Of a stretch of DNA of 64,000 nucleotides, positions 1 to 13,060 are shown piece by piece. A program made the position numbers and the translations under genes. The stretch comes from Abelmoschus esculentus (Eukaryota > Streptophyta > Magnoliopsida > Malvales > Malvaceae): positions 4,471,501-4,535,500 of the forward strand of contig JAUCBN010000020.1 in NCBI GenBank assembly GCA_035048815.1. The letters are read 5' to 3'. The notes beneath the pieces are model-generated. The model was not told where the DNA came from. It saw nothing but the letters and a program-made list of their open reading frames with translations, and did not search any database. Positions within the stretch are counted from its first letter, which is position 1. Every line of letters starts with the position of its first letter.

Positions 1-179
1 TTATCTTTGAGAAAGGTTAAGTATTGGAGTGAGTTCTTTTCTATGGACTTCTTTGACTGGTTTAAGAGTAACTTAATATGCTCTAAATCTTTTGTGATTG
101 ATTCTTTGAATTGACATATTGGTTTTGGTGTTGTTTTGTAGGTAATTTAGACGTCGCGGAATCATCATATTTTTAGCTC

Positions 180-935
180 AGATTGCTTAATTCATGAATC
201 TATCACCGAGAAAAGTAATTGGATGGTGAGAGAGACGCGACATGCCATGAGTAGTCAGATACGATAGAGTGTTGAGGAGAATCGACGGAATCATGAAGGG
301 ATTCAATGGAATTTACCAATGATAGGTTGGCATGTTTTGAATGTGGACGGTGCATGTACGCAGTCGGACAATATCGCGGCTTGTGGAGGGTGATTAGGGA
401 TGATGGTGAGAATGGATTATAGGGTATGCAAAATCTGTGAGATCCTACGCGGTTTCGATTATAGATTTATGGGGTGTATATAAGGGTCTTCACCACGCCT
501 AGAGGCTTGGTATACGTCGGTTGAGGATTGAGATGAATAATTTGATTGCAGTCAATATGTTGCTTAATAAGAACGGTGCATCATTTTCACATTTGAAACA
601 CTATATACAGGAACTACTTCAATGTTATTGGAATGTTCAGGTTGTGCATGTGTTACGAGTTTGGCCAAATTGTTGAGGAACGCTACGCTTGAGACTTATA
701 TCTTTTATGAGATTCCTTTAGTTATTAGAGATTTGGTTGTTGCAGATCGTGAAAGAGCTTTAAGAGGCGATTAAGGATGAGTCTTTTGTAGATTTTGTGT
801 TTTTTGTTCTCATATGATGCATGTATTATCAGCTAAGGTATCGTCATAGGTACTCTTTTCTTCTACATAGATTGAGGGAGGTTTTTAATGAGGCCTATGA
901 AATCCCTTCATGTATGATTTTTCATCAATAAAATT
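180..935 (+). pseudogene. LINE-type RNase H domain remnant with 3' tail
   Basis: Broken reading frames read as the RNase H domain found at the end of plant LINE polyproteins. Visible pieces are a NVDGA motif near 340-355, an AACGG / IRDDG stretch near 375-405, and a later stretch resembling the helix that follows. Several stops and shifts interrupt it, so it is a dead fragment without its reverse transcriptase. The segment ends near 930 in an AATAAAATT-like tail, as expected for a LINE 3' end. RNase H of this type removes RNA from the RNA/DNA hybrid during retrotransposition. Identification rests on motif recall only. Confidence 0.55.
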
Positions 936-1219
936 ATACTATTTCATAAAAAATATTTTTTATTAGATTAATATCTATATAATTAACTCTAACAAATAAT
1001 AAAAAATTTAAGATCCTATATAATTTTATGTTATGACATTTCAACCTTTAATACCCTCATAACATTTAAAGTTTAAATTTTTAAAATAAGTATATTCTCA
1101 TTATGACAAGGCAAACTGAATTATTGTACACCTTACAATTTTTTATAAACTAAAAATTATTGTACAATAAGTAAGGTGCACTTAATAGCATATTTAAATT
1201 ATTGTACACCTTACTTTTT
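936..1219. other. AT-rich spacer with a small inverted repeat
   Basis: No gene is seen. The motif ATTGTACACCTTAC occurs near 1122 and again near 1202, with the inverse GTAAGGTGCA near 1172. This could be a scrap of a small foldback element. The second copy abuts the start of the following LTR. Confidence 0.3.
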
Positions 1220-3833
1220 TATAACGACCCGGTTTCCAGGTCAACGTCGGGTGTTGACCCGAGTCTTGGATCGTCAAGTTGGTATGGATGTTCGAGTTGG
1301 TGGGGCGTGTTGAACTTTGGTTTCGGTACTGATGGGCTTTCCGTGTTAGTGGCCTTGTATGTTAGGCTTGACTTTTTGGGTTGTGTTGAATGGGGAGGGT
1401 TAATGAAGGGTAAGTGGGTAATGTCCCTATCCATTCACTTAATTCTCGTACAACCTTGGGGAAAGGGGATCATCTTATTTTCACATAATCTCCATATCCT
1501 CTACTTATTCTTTCCTTTCCCAACTCAATAAGAAAGTTGAAATCTTTTTGTTGCTGAGTGAAAATCTTGTCTGGGTCATCAAGGAAAAGTTGATAAGCAA
1601 GAGACGATCATCCTCAAAGTTACTGGAAGTGTGAGACTTGAAGCTTAAAGTCAAGGCTTGAGAGTGTAAGAAGCTTGAGGGAGCCTTAATCTGGATTGTT
1701 GCTTAAAGTCAGTACATTTTTTACTCCTAAACTTCATGGGCCTCATAAAATTATTGTCTTGTTTGATGGAATGGTTATGGATTGTTAGTTTGGTGTTTTG
1801 GTAGTTTAGAGCCCTAAAAATGATAAAATTCTTATTAAGGGTTAGGATGATATAAATTTGATAGAAAACCACTTATTGCACTCCAAATAATTTGTAAGAA
1901 TGATTAGGGACTTAACCATACAGGTTAAGAGGGATTTCTAGGTGAAATTTGAACTCAGACTTTCATTTTTAGGCATGTGTACCGATACGCCCGATATAGT
2001 TATATAGCGTATCGATATGCTAGAGTGAAATTAGGAGTCTGTTTATGAGAGGCGTATCGGTACACGGGGGAGTGTATCGATACCCATAGCAATTTTTAAA
2101 TTCTAGAAACATTTCCGTGTATTGGTACAAGAGAGTTTATAGGTACCACTGTTCTATTGGGTTAAAGACAACTTCGAGTATCGATATACAATGAGGGTGT
2201 ATCGGTACGACTAGGAGATCAGTATAGTGAATACATGTATTGATATTGCGTACCAATATAAGGAATAAGTGTATCGGTACGGGATTAGGCTGAGGCTTTT
2301 GAATGGTGTTTGCGTATCGATACTCGAGTAGGGAGTATCGATACCCTAGTGAGGCATACTGATACCCTAAGTGGGTGTATCGATACGCGCAAAGCAATTT
2401 GCCCAGTAAATTTTAGTTAACTTTCAAATGTTTCATAATTCGAGATAAAGGTTCCAATGGATCTTTAAAGGCCTAAAATGAACTATAAAACTGAGAAATC
2501 ATGTTTAATACCCAATATGTGAAATCTTAGCTAATGCCTTAATAATTGATGTGTGGCTTAATTTTATCATGTTCCTTGAGAATCCTTGGTGAATCGGGTA
2601 ATACCGTATGGTAGTTAGGGACCTTGTTATATGCTGATGGGGAACTAATATACTTAAGAGGCATGACTAATAGAATAATCTAATGAGACTCATATGAATG
2701 AGCTAATAGCTTTAAGATGTTAAACCTTAATTATTAGAGACTTGCCTTAGACATTGGTAATGGTTTGCCTTGGTGCTTCTTATCTCTTAGCAAGATGTGT
2801 GGATTATCGAGGAGTATGTATTATTTATATATCTTAGTAAAGGAATTTAGATATCCTAGAGTCAGTGAATAAACACTTAATCAAGGGGTTGCATACTTTG
2901 GACTGTGTAAGATAGTATGTTTGACGTATCCACGGGCTATGTGATCTAGATGCAGTTAGAAACTATCCGTTTCTATGATAATCTGTATAAGGATACAACT
3001 TAATAGGTTGTGTGACATCAAGTAACTCGATAGGCTATGTGACCTAAGAATATACTGCTTATAGCTATGATGACCCAAGTATGTCCCGGACGTATTTGTG
3101 GCTATGATGATCCAGATATGGTCTAACCCGACGACTATGTGAGCACGGGTAGAGTAAGGCTGCTCTGGCCAATATATATGACCTTTATACCTTAGGGTTA
3201 TGTGTTTGGGTATGATGCTTATAACTCGGTGAGATGTGTGAACTCGAGTAACTTGATGGGATATGTTATATCGTGTAGTTAATCCTGATATGGCACTTGA
3301 TCCTCTTATACATTTTTATCTTGAGATAAAATATTTGAGAACTCTAGCTAAAGTATGCTAGAAGGTAAACCCTAGTTTAGTGATTATCTTATCATGCATG
3401 CTTGTTTTATGATATTCATGAATTGTGGTAGAGCAGAAATGTATCACTGAGCTTTGTTAGCTCAACGTGCGGAATTGTGGTGTTTTTCGTGCGTGACAGG
3501 TAGCTTTGAAGGAGCACATCGTGGAAGATTCCCTAGCATCATAGTTGTAAAAGAGTACAATACTGAATATTTTAGTTTGGACTTTTGTATTCATAAGACC
3601 TTACCACGAATCAAGTTCGTATATTGATTTTGGATTTTACCTTGTGTCTATTAATGTATTTTGAAATCGAGCTCTTATTTTGTAAATTTTTTATTTACTT
3701 TTATCTATGTGGATTTATTAAAAATAGGATGTTGAAATTTTTATGACACTTGTTTTAAAGGAAATTTTGATGGGTTGAATTTAGGTGAATCGAATGTGAT
3801 ACTTTGGATCTAGATCTAGATCAGGGTGTTATA
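1220..3833 (+). repeat. 5' LTR of the Ty3/gypsy element
   Basis: Starts TATAACGACCC (probably a mutated TGTAAC) and ends GGGTGTTATA, five bases before the primer site. It contains about 14 GTATCGATAC-like decamers at 1977-2395, a run of CTATGTGA-loop hairpins at 2925-3275, and a hairpin with arms TGAGCT and AGCTCA near 3449-3466. An AATAAA-type tail is not obvious. It matches 9368-9545 over the first ~175 bp. Confidence 0.75.
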
Positions 3834-3838
3834 GTTAG

Positions 3839-3850
3839 TGGTATCAGAGC
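3839..3850 (+). other. Primer binding site, initiator-Met tRNA type
   Basis: TGGTATCAGAGC is the standard complement to the 3' end of plant initiator methionine tRNA. It lies five bases after the LTR end, as expected for minus-strand DNA priming. Confidence 0.9.
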
Positions 3851-3903
3851 TTAGTTTTAGTTAGTTATAGGAAACTCTAAAGTGGTATAGAGGTCGTGGT
3901 AAG

Positions 3904-5010
3904 GTGTTTAGTGAATACAAATCCCTAAATTTAAGTTGTATTTATAAGACTTGGAATCTTGATGTGTTGCCTTGTTTCTTATGTTTCAGAAAAGAGTTGA
4001 TGGAGGGAGAAAATAATAATGGTGGGGCAAGCCACATTTGTGACCTTACCTTTATCCTTTTGCAAGTGGTACAAGCTATCCCAAGGCAATTTGAGACACC
4101 TCGTAAGACCCCTATTGAGAGGCTTCACCAATATGGGCCCAAGAACTTTGAGGGATTGTGTGAGGATGATGCGATCATGGTTGATCAGTGGTTGTGTAAC
4201 ATGCAAAGGATCTTGATACTGATGAGGGGATCTCGATTGCATTGTTTTCCTTCTAAAAGACAATGCACACGAGTAGTGGGAGATTATCGAGCTTGGGTTA
4301 CAACCGACACTTTCGATTTGAGATATATTTTTGGATGAGTTTCGAGAAAGGTATATTAGTGAGGTGCACATGGATGAGATGAGGGATCAATTTCTGTACT
4401 TGGTTCGGGGAGATCGGTCAGTGTTCGCTTCTGAGCAAGAGTTTTTTTGGTTGAGTTGTTATGCTCCGGAGTTGGTGGTTATAGAAGAGTTGAGGTACAA
4501 GAGGATTAGAAAAGGATTAAGAGTTTAGTTACAAGTTCATGTGACAACGGGTCCATTTAGGACTTTTGCGGAGCTACCTAACAATGCGAAAGGTTTGGAA
4601 TGACTTCAGGATGCGACACTTGTTAGGTTGTAAGATTTAAAGGGACATGAGATGGAGACCCATAACGTTATAAGTTCTTCTCAGTTTTCGCATAAGAGTT
4701 TTTGTGCCTTGAAGATTTCAAAGAAAGTTACTTTCGATCAGTTACCGAGGGTTGGTACATGATCTAGATCAAGAACTCATAGAGGTTCCTTGTCATCTAC
4801 TCCAAGAGGGATTACTATTGGGTTAGTTAGAGCATCACCCCTACCGACATGTGAGCATTATGGTCAACATTACCTTGGATTTTGTTTTCTTCTTAAGAGG
4901 GTTTGTTACAGGTACTGGAAACCAATGCATATGGTAAAAGAGTGTCCAGTCTTGGATGAGAGTGTGTTGGTTCAATCTCCGAGAGTAGCTTCCTCACGAC
5001 ATGGTTAAAG
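3904..5010 (+). pseudogene. Retrotransposon gag remnant
   Basis: The translated pieces resemble the Ty3/gypsy capsid domain. One piece (about 4090-4215) reads IERLHQYGPKNFEG, a second (4331-4528) has the EQEFFWLSCYAPELV region, and 4790-5008 has a degenerate zinc-knuckle area with YWKPMHMVKECP. Stops and frameshifts separate these pieces, so no intact Gag is made. Gag would form the particle that packages element RNA. A second gag of the same general type lies at 57690-58560 on minus. Confidence 0.7.
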
Positions 5011-5951
5011 GGTTGCTAGAGGAAGAAAGCTAGGGCACAATCATCTTGCTGTGGTGAGGTCCCGTGATATCTACCTCTAGGATATACGAGTGATTTGTTG
5101 CTAGACAGTACACCATTTAGGTTGGGGATGATAATTTTGCTACCAAAATTATGTTAGGTAATCGTTTTTGTTCTAGTTTCAGTTGTTTGTATCTGGTAGA
5201 TTTTTTATTGGGTAATAATTTGACTTTTGTTGATCATGTGTTTAAGTAAAACTTTAAGTGAGTGGGTTTTAAATAGTATTTAGAGTTGCAAATTTTCTTA
5301 GAAAATTTCTTATCGTAGATAGAGGTTGGGGAATAAGGGTAAGAGTTCTTGCGAACTTTTTGTAATTACTCTCACTTCCTAATTGTTAGACTATCTGTTG
5401 CTTAGAGTATTTCTATAAGTGTGAAGGATGAAGAGAGCTAAAAAAAGTGAAGTCTTAAAGCCTTGGGTTATTCTGGACCAAGTTGTTGGTGCTAAGTACG
5501 TAGAATCTTTATCTCTCTAAATAATATGGTGCTATGTTGTGGTAGTTCAAGGAGTTTGTTGTTGCGAGATGTCCTTGGCTTGTGAGGTAAACACGAGAGT
5601 TTAAAGTTCTAGGCCTTTAGTCTTGTGCATGTTAAGGGTGTGGAGATACCCTTAGAGAATGAGTAGTCTTACCGTTCAATCGTGGTTTGGACTACAATAA
5701 GGGTAATGTCGAGTAAGTCGTTAGTGATTATCTTTTAGTGACTTTAACTGATTTGAGTCGAGGGATAACAATGGAAGTTTGTTATTTAGCTCGGAAGACA
5801 TGTTCGATGGTGGATCGTAGCCTTGAGGGTGTACTATAAGTTCTTTGAGAAAAAGGTTTTGTGTGAAGGCAAGAAAAGTGATGGAAGAAGTGGAGTTAAA
5901 GGTTGCTTAGTTAAGCGTAAAGTTAATTTTCCTCAGTTTGGGGTAAAGGAA
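5011..5951 (+). pseudogene. Degenerate internal retroelement sequence
   Basis: No ORF survives. Composition and position suggest decayed protease/pol of the surrounding element, but I cannot align a domain by eye. Confidence 0.35.
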
Positions 5952-8642
5952 TGTAACCCTCTCAACCCGATCTAGACACCACTCGACTTGAACGAGCTAC
6001 ACGGGGAATACCGAGGCTAATCTAGAGACTCGCCCCGATAAACAACCCTAAAATTTTTCTTTTTATCTTATTTAGATACTTTAATTATATCCTACATGTT
6101 CATGCAAGGACTGAATTCAATTGTAGTGGAAATTGATAAGAAACAAGTCCTAATTTAACCGAACAAGTTATATTGACCTAGTTAGCAATAATATGTTCAA
6201 CTCCTAAAAGAGTGCTTCAACATCAACATTCTTATCAATACATGAAAGAAAAACATCAATTTAACTTCATGATAACCAACTGCATGTATACCATTAGAAG
6301 ATCCAAATCAAAGTCACAAGGCTAACACCAAAAATGATAAACACCAAAAATGTTTACTTACTAATTTTATAAAGACATACTTGAGCTTTTACTTCGCGGT
6401 TACTTGGATCTCTGCTTCTCTTTGTTGCCTCAACATTATTTACTCTGCATTGCAAGGTAAAAGAGAGGGTAAGCATAAGCTTAATGAAAGAATAAAACAC
6501 ATTTAAAACTCATTTGAAAACACCTCTGCAATGGACCCCATAATAAACCGATTTCATCAATTTAAAAACACATGTCATGCTCTTTATAAAACAAAACGTT
6601 CATGGCTAACAACGCCGCTTTTAAAACTCAGTAAGTGTCGTTAAACCATGGCTAAGAATGTCATCATTAAAATCTAGTAACAATACCTCTTTGAAATCAC
6701 TTGCTTTATAATTAAAAATACAAGTCTTACATGTTACTCACATAGCAATGCTTACATATGCATCTCAATGCACAAAAACTTACTAAAACGCATACATAAT
6801 CCCATATGCAAAAAATTAAATATCATGACACTTATCTTTGAAAAAACATTCACATATATTGGTGCTAGTGATTCGATTTTTACTACCCCAAATCATTAGG
6901 ATAAACGGGCAACTGCATGATAGTACTACCCCTAGGGCATGCGTATGTTGGTACTACCCCCAACATAATAAGTCTCACCTTAGTGTCTGATGATAATACT
7001 ACCCCTATTAGCCTGGATATGAAAGTACTAACCCTATCACACAACATTAGGCTAAAAGCCAAAATGCAACAAACAAAGAATTTACACACGTACGAATTTT
7101 GAATATTTATAGTGCACTCTAGACCCTATTGATCGATCAACTTATCTCATAAGGTTCATCACTTAACTAGCCAATATATTATCAAAAATCAATAGTCAAA
7201 ACTTAATTCAAAGCAGAATTTAAATTACATGTATCCCACTTTTTACGCATCACTTGCAAAAACAGATAAAATCACTTTTATCTTATTTTTCAAAACAAAA
7301 TTGTGGGAACATGAAATACATATAAATTTTCTTTAAAAAACAGTCTCGTGAGCATTTATATACATGCACAATCACATATGAACACAATAAGAGCATGACA
7401 AATAACATAGTAAAAAAACGACATAATATGGAAACCTTTTAGAAAGCGATACTTTAAACTTACTTTCAAGTGTAGGGAGGTTTTCACACCTTACCTACAC
7501 TCCTAAACCTTTTTAAAACAAGTATAAAACACTTTCAAAGCAACCCACTCTCATAATCCACTCACCAAAACCAAAACTTGCTCGACAAGTCACCCGTAAA
7601 TGCAATTCAAGTTTCCGATCTCCCTCAAACTTGTTCCTCTACCTCTTGAACTGATTCAAGCATCATAACCAGAGGGTTTAGTGCATTATAACACACCCAA
7701 ACATCCTCAAGTCAGAACAAAATATGGCAGCCCCTAAAAACACCATAAAACCTAACCGAAACTCACTAAAAACCTCTCTAAACACCATCTAAACCTTATG
7801 TTCGGGATTAGATACTTAAAATCCATCATAATTACATCTAAAAACTCCAAGATTCATGTATTTAGGCATCAAAAATAGACATGTAAAACCCTTGAACGAA
7901 AATCAAGAAAACAATAAATTTTTTATCAAGAAAATCGTTTTTATTGATTCAAGATTTTAAAGATTTTTCAAATCAGTCAAGAACTTAAGAATTTCATTAA
8001 ATAAATCTATAATTCAGAGGTTTGAATGTTTTCTAAACTCTAAATTTAATCCAGTCTACTTCCAAGGTTTTTGAGAAGAAAAACAATTGAAAAACAAAAC
8101 TTTTTGAAGAAGAAAAATACAAAAAATTAACCAAACAAATTTTTATTGAAAATATTGATGTTTACCTTTTAAAAGATGATGGATTTGGTTTCTTGAAAGA
8201 GAGAAGTCGGAATTTTAAGAATATAGGTTGTTGTTTTGATAATAAAAAAATAGATTTTTTGGATTAATATTAAGTTATTTTGGTTATTCATTAAAATTAT
8301 GGGTTATAGTTTATTAAAATAGGCCCTTGAAAGGATTAGATCAACTAGGATTATAATTGGATCAAAATCCTTTAAAGATTTAAAGTTTAGGCTTAGTTTA
8401 TGAAATTATCCATAAGTTTTCAATTTTTATAAAATAGTCACCAATTTCAAAATCTTAGGGATGCAATGGTCAATTCTCAAAATTGATTTGACCTAATTAA
8501 AATATATTTTAAATAAGGATTTTAGGATATTTTTCCATAATTTATTTTGATTTAAAACTATTTTTTAAGTATTTAATCTCGAACTAGGCCAAACCGACAA
8601 AATCAGTTCACTAACTTCTAAGCACATTTTTGGGGCATTACA
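5952..8642 (-). mobile_element. Solo LTR of a second Ty3/gypsy family
   Basis: Read on minus the segment begins TGTAATGCCCC and ends GGGTTACA, the usual TG...CA LTR ends, and it is 2691 bp long. No internal domain or second LTR is present, so it looks like the product of recombination between two LTRs. It sits inside the older element. Five-base flanks (AGGAA and ACAAA) do not match, so the target duplication is lost or the ends are off by a few bases. It contains a TACTACCCC-loop hairpin array at 6875-7010. Confidence 0.65.
6875..7010 (-). repeat. Hairpin array F in solo LTR (TACTACCCC loops)
   Basis: Four units share a TACTACCCC core but have different complementary arms: GATTT/AAATC (6875-6894), GCATG/CATGC (6915-6942), TATGTTGG/CCAACATA (6944-6967) and TAATA/TATTA (6994-7010). 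The element's sense strand is minus. Confidence 0.55.
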
Positions 8643-9367
8643 ACAAAGTTGTGAGAGGGTTATCAGTTTAGCGTAGTAGTAACGAGATGTTTACCGTTAT
8701 GTTGTGAATAAGTTAGGTATTGACAATAGAGATAAATATGATTCGATAAGCTACCAAAGATCCATGAGTATTGTTAGATGAGTCTGCATGTACATAGACG
8801 AGATCGACTAAAGAGGTAGATGAAGGAGATGATCATGCTTTGAGAATAAAGTTGTTAGTTGATTGCTTAAAAGAGGGTACATATATGACAATGGTTGTAT
8901 CTAGAGATAAACATGTGAATGTTGGAGCCTTTGTATGTTGCAAGTAATACTTGTCTGTGGTGACGCTAAGTTCGAATAAAGCAAGTGTTAAGTCTTGTCT
9001 TGTCGAGTCAAGACCAAAGGGAGAGATCGTCAGTTTGGGGTTTTGCTTGAGCAGTGATGTCTAGAGGGGTTGTGTGGTTAGTTATGCTCTTGGCATGTCT
9101 TGTGGTAGCAACACATCGTTTCGATTTGAGACAAGGTTAAGGTTTCATACGAGGACGTAGGTTGTGGTGGTTAGATTGTTAAAATCTCTGTGGGAGGTGT
9201 TGGTTTTAGGCGGTTCAGTGTTTGGTTTCGACAAAGGTTGGTTGAAGGTAAAATCTCTCGAACTGAGTTGTTCTTAGAGGAGCTGCAAATGGCTAGACAT
9301 GTTTTAGGTTACACCTCCCTACTCCATTTCAATTTTTAGGATGAAATTTCTTTAAAGAAGGAAGATT
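8643..9367 (+). pseudogene. Residual 3' interior and polypurine tract of the Ty3/gypsy element
   Basis: No ORF or domain is readable. The last bases (GATGAAATTTCTTTAAAGAA and a following GGAAGA) form the purine-rich tract used to prime plus-strand DNA. They closely match the tract beside the minus-strand element's LTR at 54001-54030. Confidence 0.5.
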
Positions 9368-9545
9368 TATAACGACCCGATTTTCTCAAGTCAACGTCGG
9401 ATGTTGACCCGAATCTTGGATCGTCAAGTTGGATTGAATGTCCGAGTTGGTGGGTTGTGTTGAACTTTGGTTTCGGTACTGGTGGACTTTCCGTGTTAGT
9501 GGGATTATATTGTTGGGCTTGGCTTTTTGAGTTGTATTGTATGTT
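9368..9545 (+). repeat. Truncated 3' LTR
   Basis: Matches the first ~175 bp of the LTR at 1220, including the GTTGACCCGA and TTTCGGTACT stretches, then stops matching. The remainder has been deleted or replaced by the AT-rich DNA that follows. Confidence 0.75.
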
Positions 9546-9884
9546 GTATGTGATACTTCGAATCCAGATTGAAGTGTCATATTTTCAGCATTTATTCCCC
9601 TTACCTTTAGAAATAGTTAATGGATTATATCATATATATTTTTTCTAAGTTTAATATTAAAATAAGTGTTTAAATTATTTTTTAAATATTTAAAATTTTT
9701 ATTTATTTGAAGTTTTTAAATTATAATTTTTAATTAAAATAGATAACTTGATCGATCTTAAAAGGACAAAACAAAAGTGATCGTTTAAACATATTAAAAA
9801 TAAATAATTTAAATATTCATTATATTATTAAAACTTTTTTATAGTATACTACATTTTAATTATTTTTAACATATTGTACATGTT
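9546..9884. other. AT-rich spacer
   Basis: No gene or repeat structure is recognised between the broken LTR and the hAT element. Confidence 0.4.
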
Positions 9885-9919
9885 ATGACGTGTAGGGATG
9901 TAAAAACAGTTACTCGGAT

Positions 9920-10250
9920 GGGTTTCAGGTAAGGTAATGTCAGGTCGGGTAAAATCGAATATAGGTCATTTCAGGTTGATTTGATGTTTTGACTCGATTC
10001 GGGTCGGGTGCGGATCCATTTCAGGTCGGGTCTTTTTCAGGTCGGGTCCATTTCAGGTTGGGTCCGTTTCAGGTCGGATCCATTTCAGGTCGGGTTCAAA
10101 CAGTTCGGGTCCAAATCGGATAATTGACGGTTTCATTTCAATTCGGGTAGATTTCAGGTCGGGTCCATTTCAGTTCGGTTACATTTCAGGTCGGGTTCAT
10201 TTCAGGTTGGGTTCATTTCAAGTCAATTTTGTTTCAGGTCGAATTAATTT
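9920..10250 (+). repeat. Left subterminal AGGTCGGGT repeats of the hAT element
   Basis: Roughly a dozen units of ATTTCAGGTCGGGT with variants follow one another directly. In Ac-type elements, subterminal repeats of this kind bind the transposase; that role here is inferred. Confidence 0.7.
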
Positions 10251-10259
10251 TGATTTTAT

Positions 10260-12440
10260 ATTCATAATAATTTAAATTATTAATTTTAATTTTGTATAAA
10301 TACGTAAGAAAAATGAATAAATATTAAACTATAAAGTGAAAGATTAAAATTTGAAATTTTAAAAAATCAACATTAACTTGTAAGGACTTAATTACAAAAA
10401 TTAAAAATTAGAAACATTAAAGTAAATTAGAAAAATCAATTCAAATAAATTAACTTGTAAGTTATAAGGACTAAATTACAAAAATTATAAATTTATAATA
10501 ATTAAAAGTATTAAAAATCTAACTTTAATACATTATAAAATAATTATACTATAGTTTAATATATTTTAAAAATAAAAAAATAATTTTTAGACAATATATA
10601 GAATTTATACTATAAATGGAATAATAGTTACATAAAATTAATACTATATAATAAATTTATACTATATGTAGAAAATATACTATATACGAAGTAATACTAT
10701 TTTTGAAAATAGAATAATAATATATATGGATTAATAATATATATATATAATAATACTATTTTTGGAAGTAAAATAATACTAGAATACAGAATAATACTAT
10801 TTATGGCATAATATCATTTATGGAATAATATCATAAATGAATTAATACTATATATGAAAAATAAAATTATAATATATATTAAAATATGGTATACATAACA
10901 CTATAGTCTATATATAATACATTAATAATTTAATAACTAATATAAGTATTTATATAATATATATTGATAATTAGATGTCTAATAATTATATATGAATAAT
11001 GTATGTATAATATATTTATAATGTATACAATTATTAATTATACGTAGTACATAACTACATAACATAAGTATATTCTAATCATACATATATGTATCAATGT
11101 ATGTTATATGTATACACAGTGAATTAGTGATAGTAGTAGTATACATAGTACATTAATATATTAACATATTATATATATATCAATATATCATATATATGTA
11201 TGTTAATGTTATATGTATATGTATATATAATAATTAGTAATGTATTATGTATATTATATACTATGTATATATAACATATGTATATGTATAATTGTATATA
11301 GTAATTAGTATATAGTACATGTATATATGTATATATATCATATATGTATGTTATATGTATATAGTTTAATACATTTATTATATATATGTATGTTAATATA
11401 TCACATGTGTTAGTATGTATTAGTACATTATATATGTATGTTATATGTATATGTATTATACATAATACATATATACATTACATATATCATACATATATAT
11501 TAATTTTTAATGTATATAATATATATATAATATAATATTATATTATATTATATTATTATACATATATATAATATGTATTATATTTATACATATATTATAT
11601 ATACATGTATTATGTATATTAATTTTTAATGTGTATATATGTAATATGTATTATACATATATTATATATATAATATACATACATATATATATATAAATAC
11701 GTATATGTTATATAACATATTAATATATATATGTTAGCATATTATACATATATTATATATACATATCTAACATATTAATTATTATACATATTTAATATGT
11801 ATATATATCATATATATATACTATATATTATAAATATTATATTAATACTATATAAATACATATTATATAAATACTATATTATATATACATACTATATAAT
11901 ATATCAATAAACATATATATAATAATATAATATATACATACTAATATATTATATAATATATAAATACTATATTATATATACATACTATAAATACTATATA
12001 ATATATATAATAACAAAAATTCATTTTTCCCGCCAATTTTGATCCCCTAAAATCAAAAAAGTTTCCCTTAAATTTTGATTTCATTCCCCCTATGGCTAAA
12101 ATAAAAAATTTTCCTCCCCTCATCCAAGAAATTTACTTCAAATTTCTAATTTTAGATTTACTTCAAAAGTCAAATCAGATACTATTTTTTTTTGACTTGG
12201 AGTACTTAATAAAAGTATATGTATATTTATTATGATATTTATATGTATTATATATATATATATATTAATATATGTATATAATATACATTAATATATACTA
12301 TGTATATAATATAATTTAATATATATGATATACTTATATATATTATATTTTATGTATTATATGTAATATATAATATACTTTAATATATATATATATTATA
12401 TACTTAAATGTATATTGATATATGTATTTAATTTGTTTAT
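10260..12440. repeat. Extremely AT-rich TA-repeat core of the hAT element
   Basis: Long runs of TATATA/TATGTATA with frequent short palindromes. A small island at about 12010-12180 is less repetitive and has poly-C tracts; it might be the last trace of an original interior. No coding signal. Confidence 0.6.
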
Positions 12441-12719
12441 GAGTTAATGTATGTATTTAATTTAAAATTATAATTTTTAATGAAATATTATTTTAAAATT
12501 ATAATTAAAATTAAATATATTAAAAATAAATAAAATAATAAATAAATTAATTTAATTAAATATGTAATACTAAATTTAAATATTAATCCCTAAATTAATT
12601 ATTATGTCTAATTTTATATTTTAAGACTAATTATATTTACCAATATTTTAAATCCATTAAATTATAGATATACTTAATTATATGTCATGTAAATATTAAG
12701 TCTTGTTAATATTAATTTA

Positions 12720-13060
12720 GGTCAATAACAGGTCGGGTTCAAAACAAGTCGGGTCAATTATCAGGTCAGGTTCAAAACAGGTCGGGTAAAATCAAGTCTC
12801 TGGTCGATTCAGTCAGGTAATATCGGTTATCTGCCAGGTCAGACTCGGGTTCGGGTTTATTTTAGTCGGATGCAGGTTGGGTTTCGGGTCCACAGTAACA
12901 GGTTGAAATCAGGTTCGAGTCATTCTCGATCGGATACAGTTCGGGTTCGGTTACTACAGTAACAGGTCTAACTCGGGTTCGGGTCAACAACAGTCGGATA
13001 CAGATCGGGTTCGAATCATTACATTCTCGAGTCAAACCAAATTTTAACTTGATCAGGTTT
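12720..13060 (+). repeat. Right subterminal AGGTCGGGT repeats of the hAT element
   Basis: Units such as CAGGTCGGGTTCAAAACAGG repeat in the same orientation as those at the left end. Confidence 0.7.

Larger units (their letters stand above)
1220..9545 (+). mobile_element. Decayed Ty3/gypsy LTR retrotransposon, interrupted by a solo LTR
   Basis: Two related terminal sequences starting TATAACGACCC lie at 1220 and 9368. The left copy is full length (about 2.6 kb) and is followed by an initiator-Met primer site. The right copy is preceded by a purine-rich tract and breaks off after about 175 bp. The interior keeps a gag fragment (3904-5008) but no readable pol. A 2.7-kb LTR in the opposite orientation occupies 5952-8642. 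The long LTRs and primer type suit a chromovirus (Tekay/Del-like), but no chromodomain or RT can be read here, so lineage is inferred. Confidence 0.75.

Noticed and set aside
3839..3850. tRNA gene fragments at TGGTATCAGAGC sites (also 58592-58603)
   Set aside because: Only the 12-base primer complement is present, directly inside LTRs; these are primer binding sites.
5947..8647. Five-base target duplication for the solo LTR
   Set aside because: AGGAA and ACAAA do not match; not claimed.
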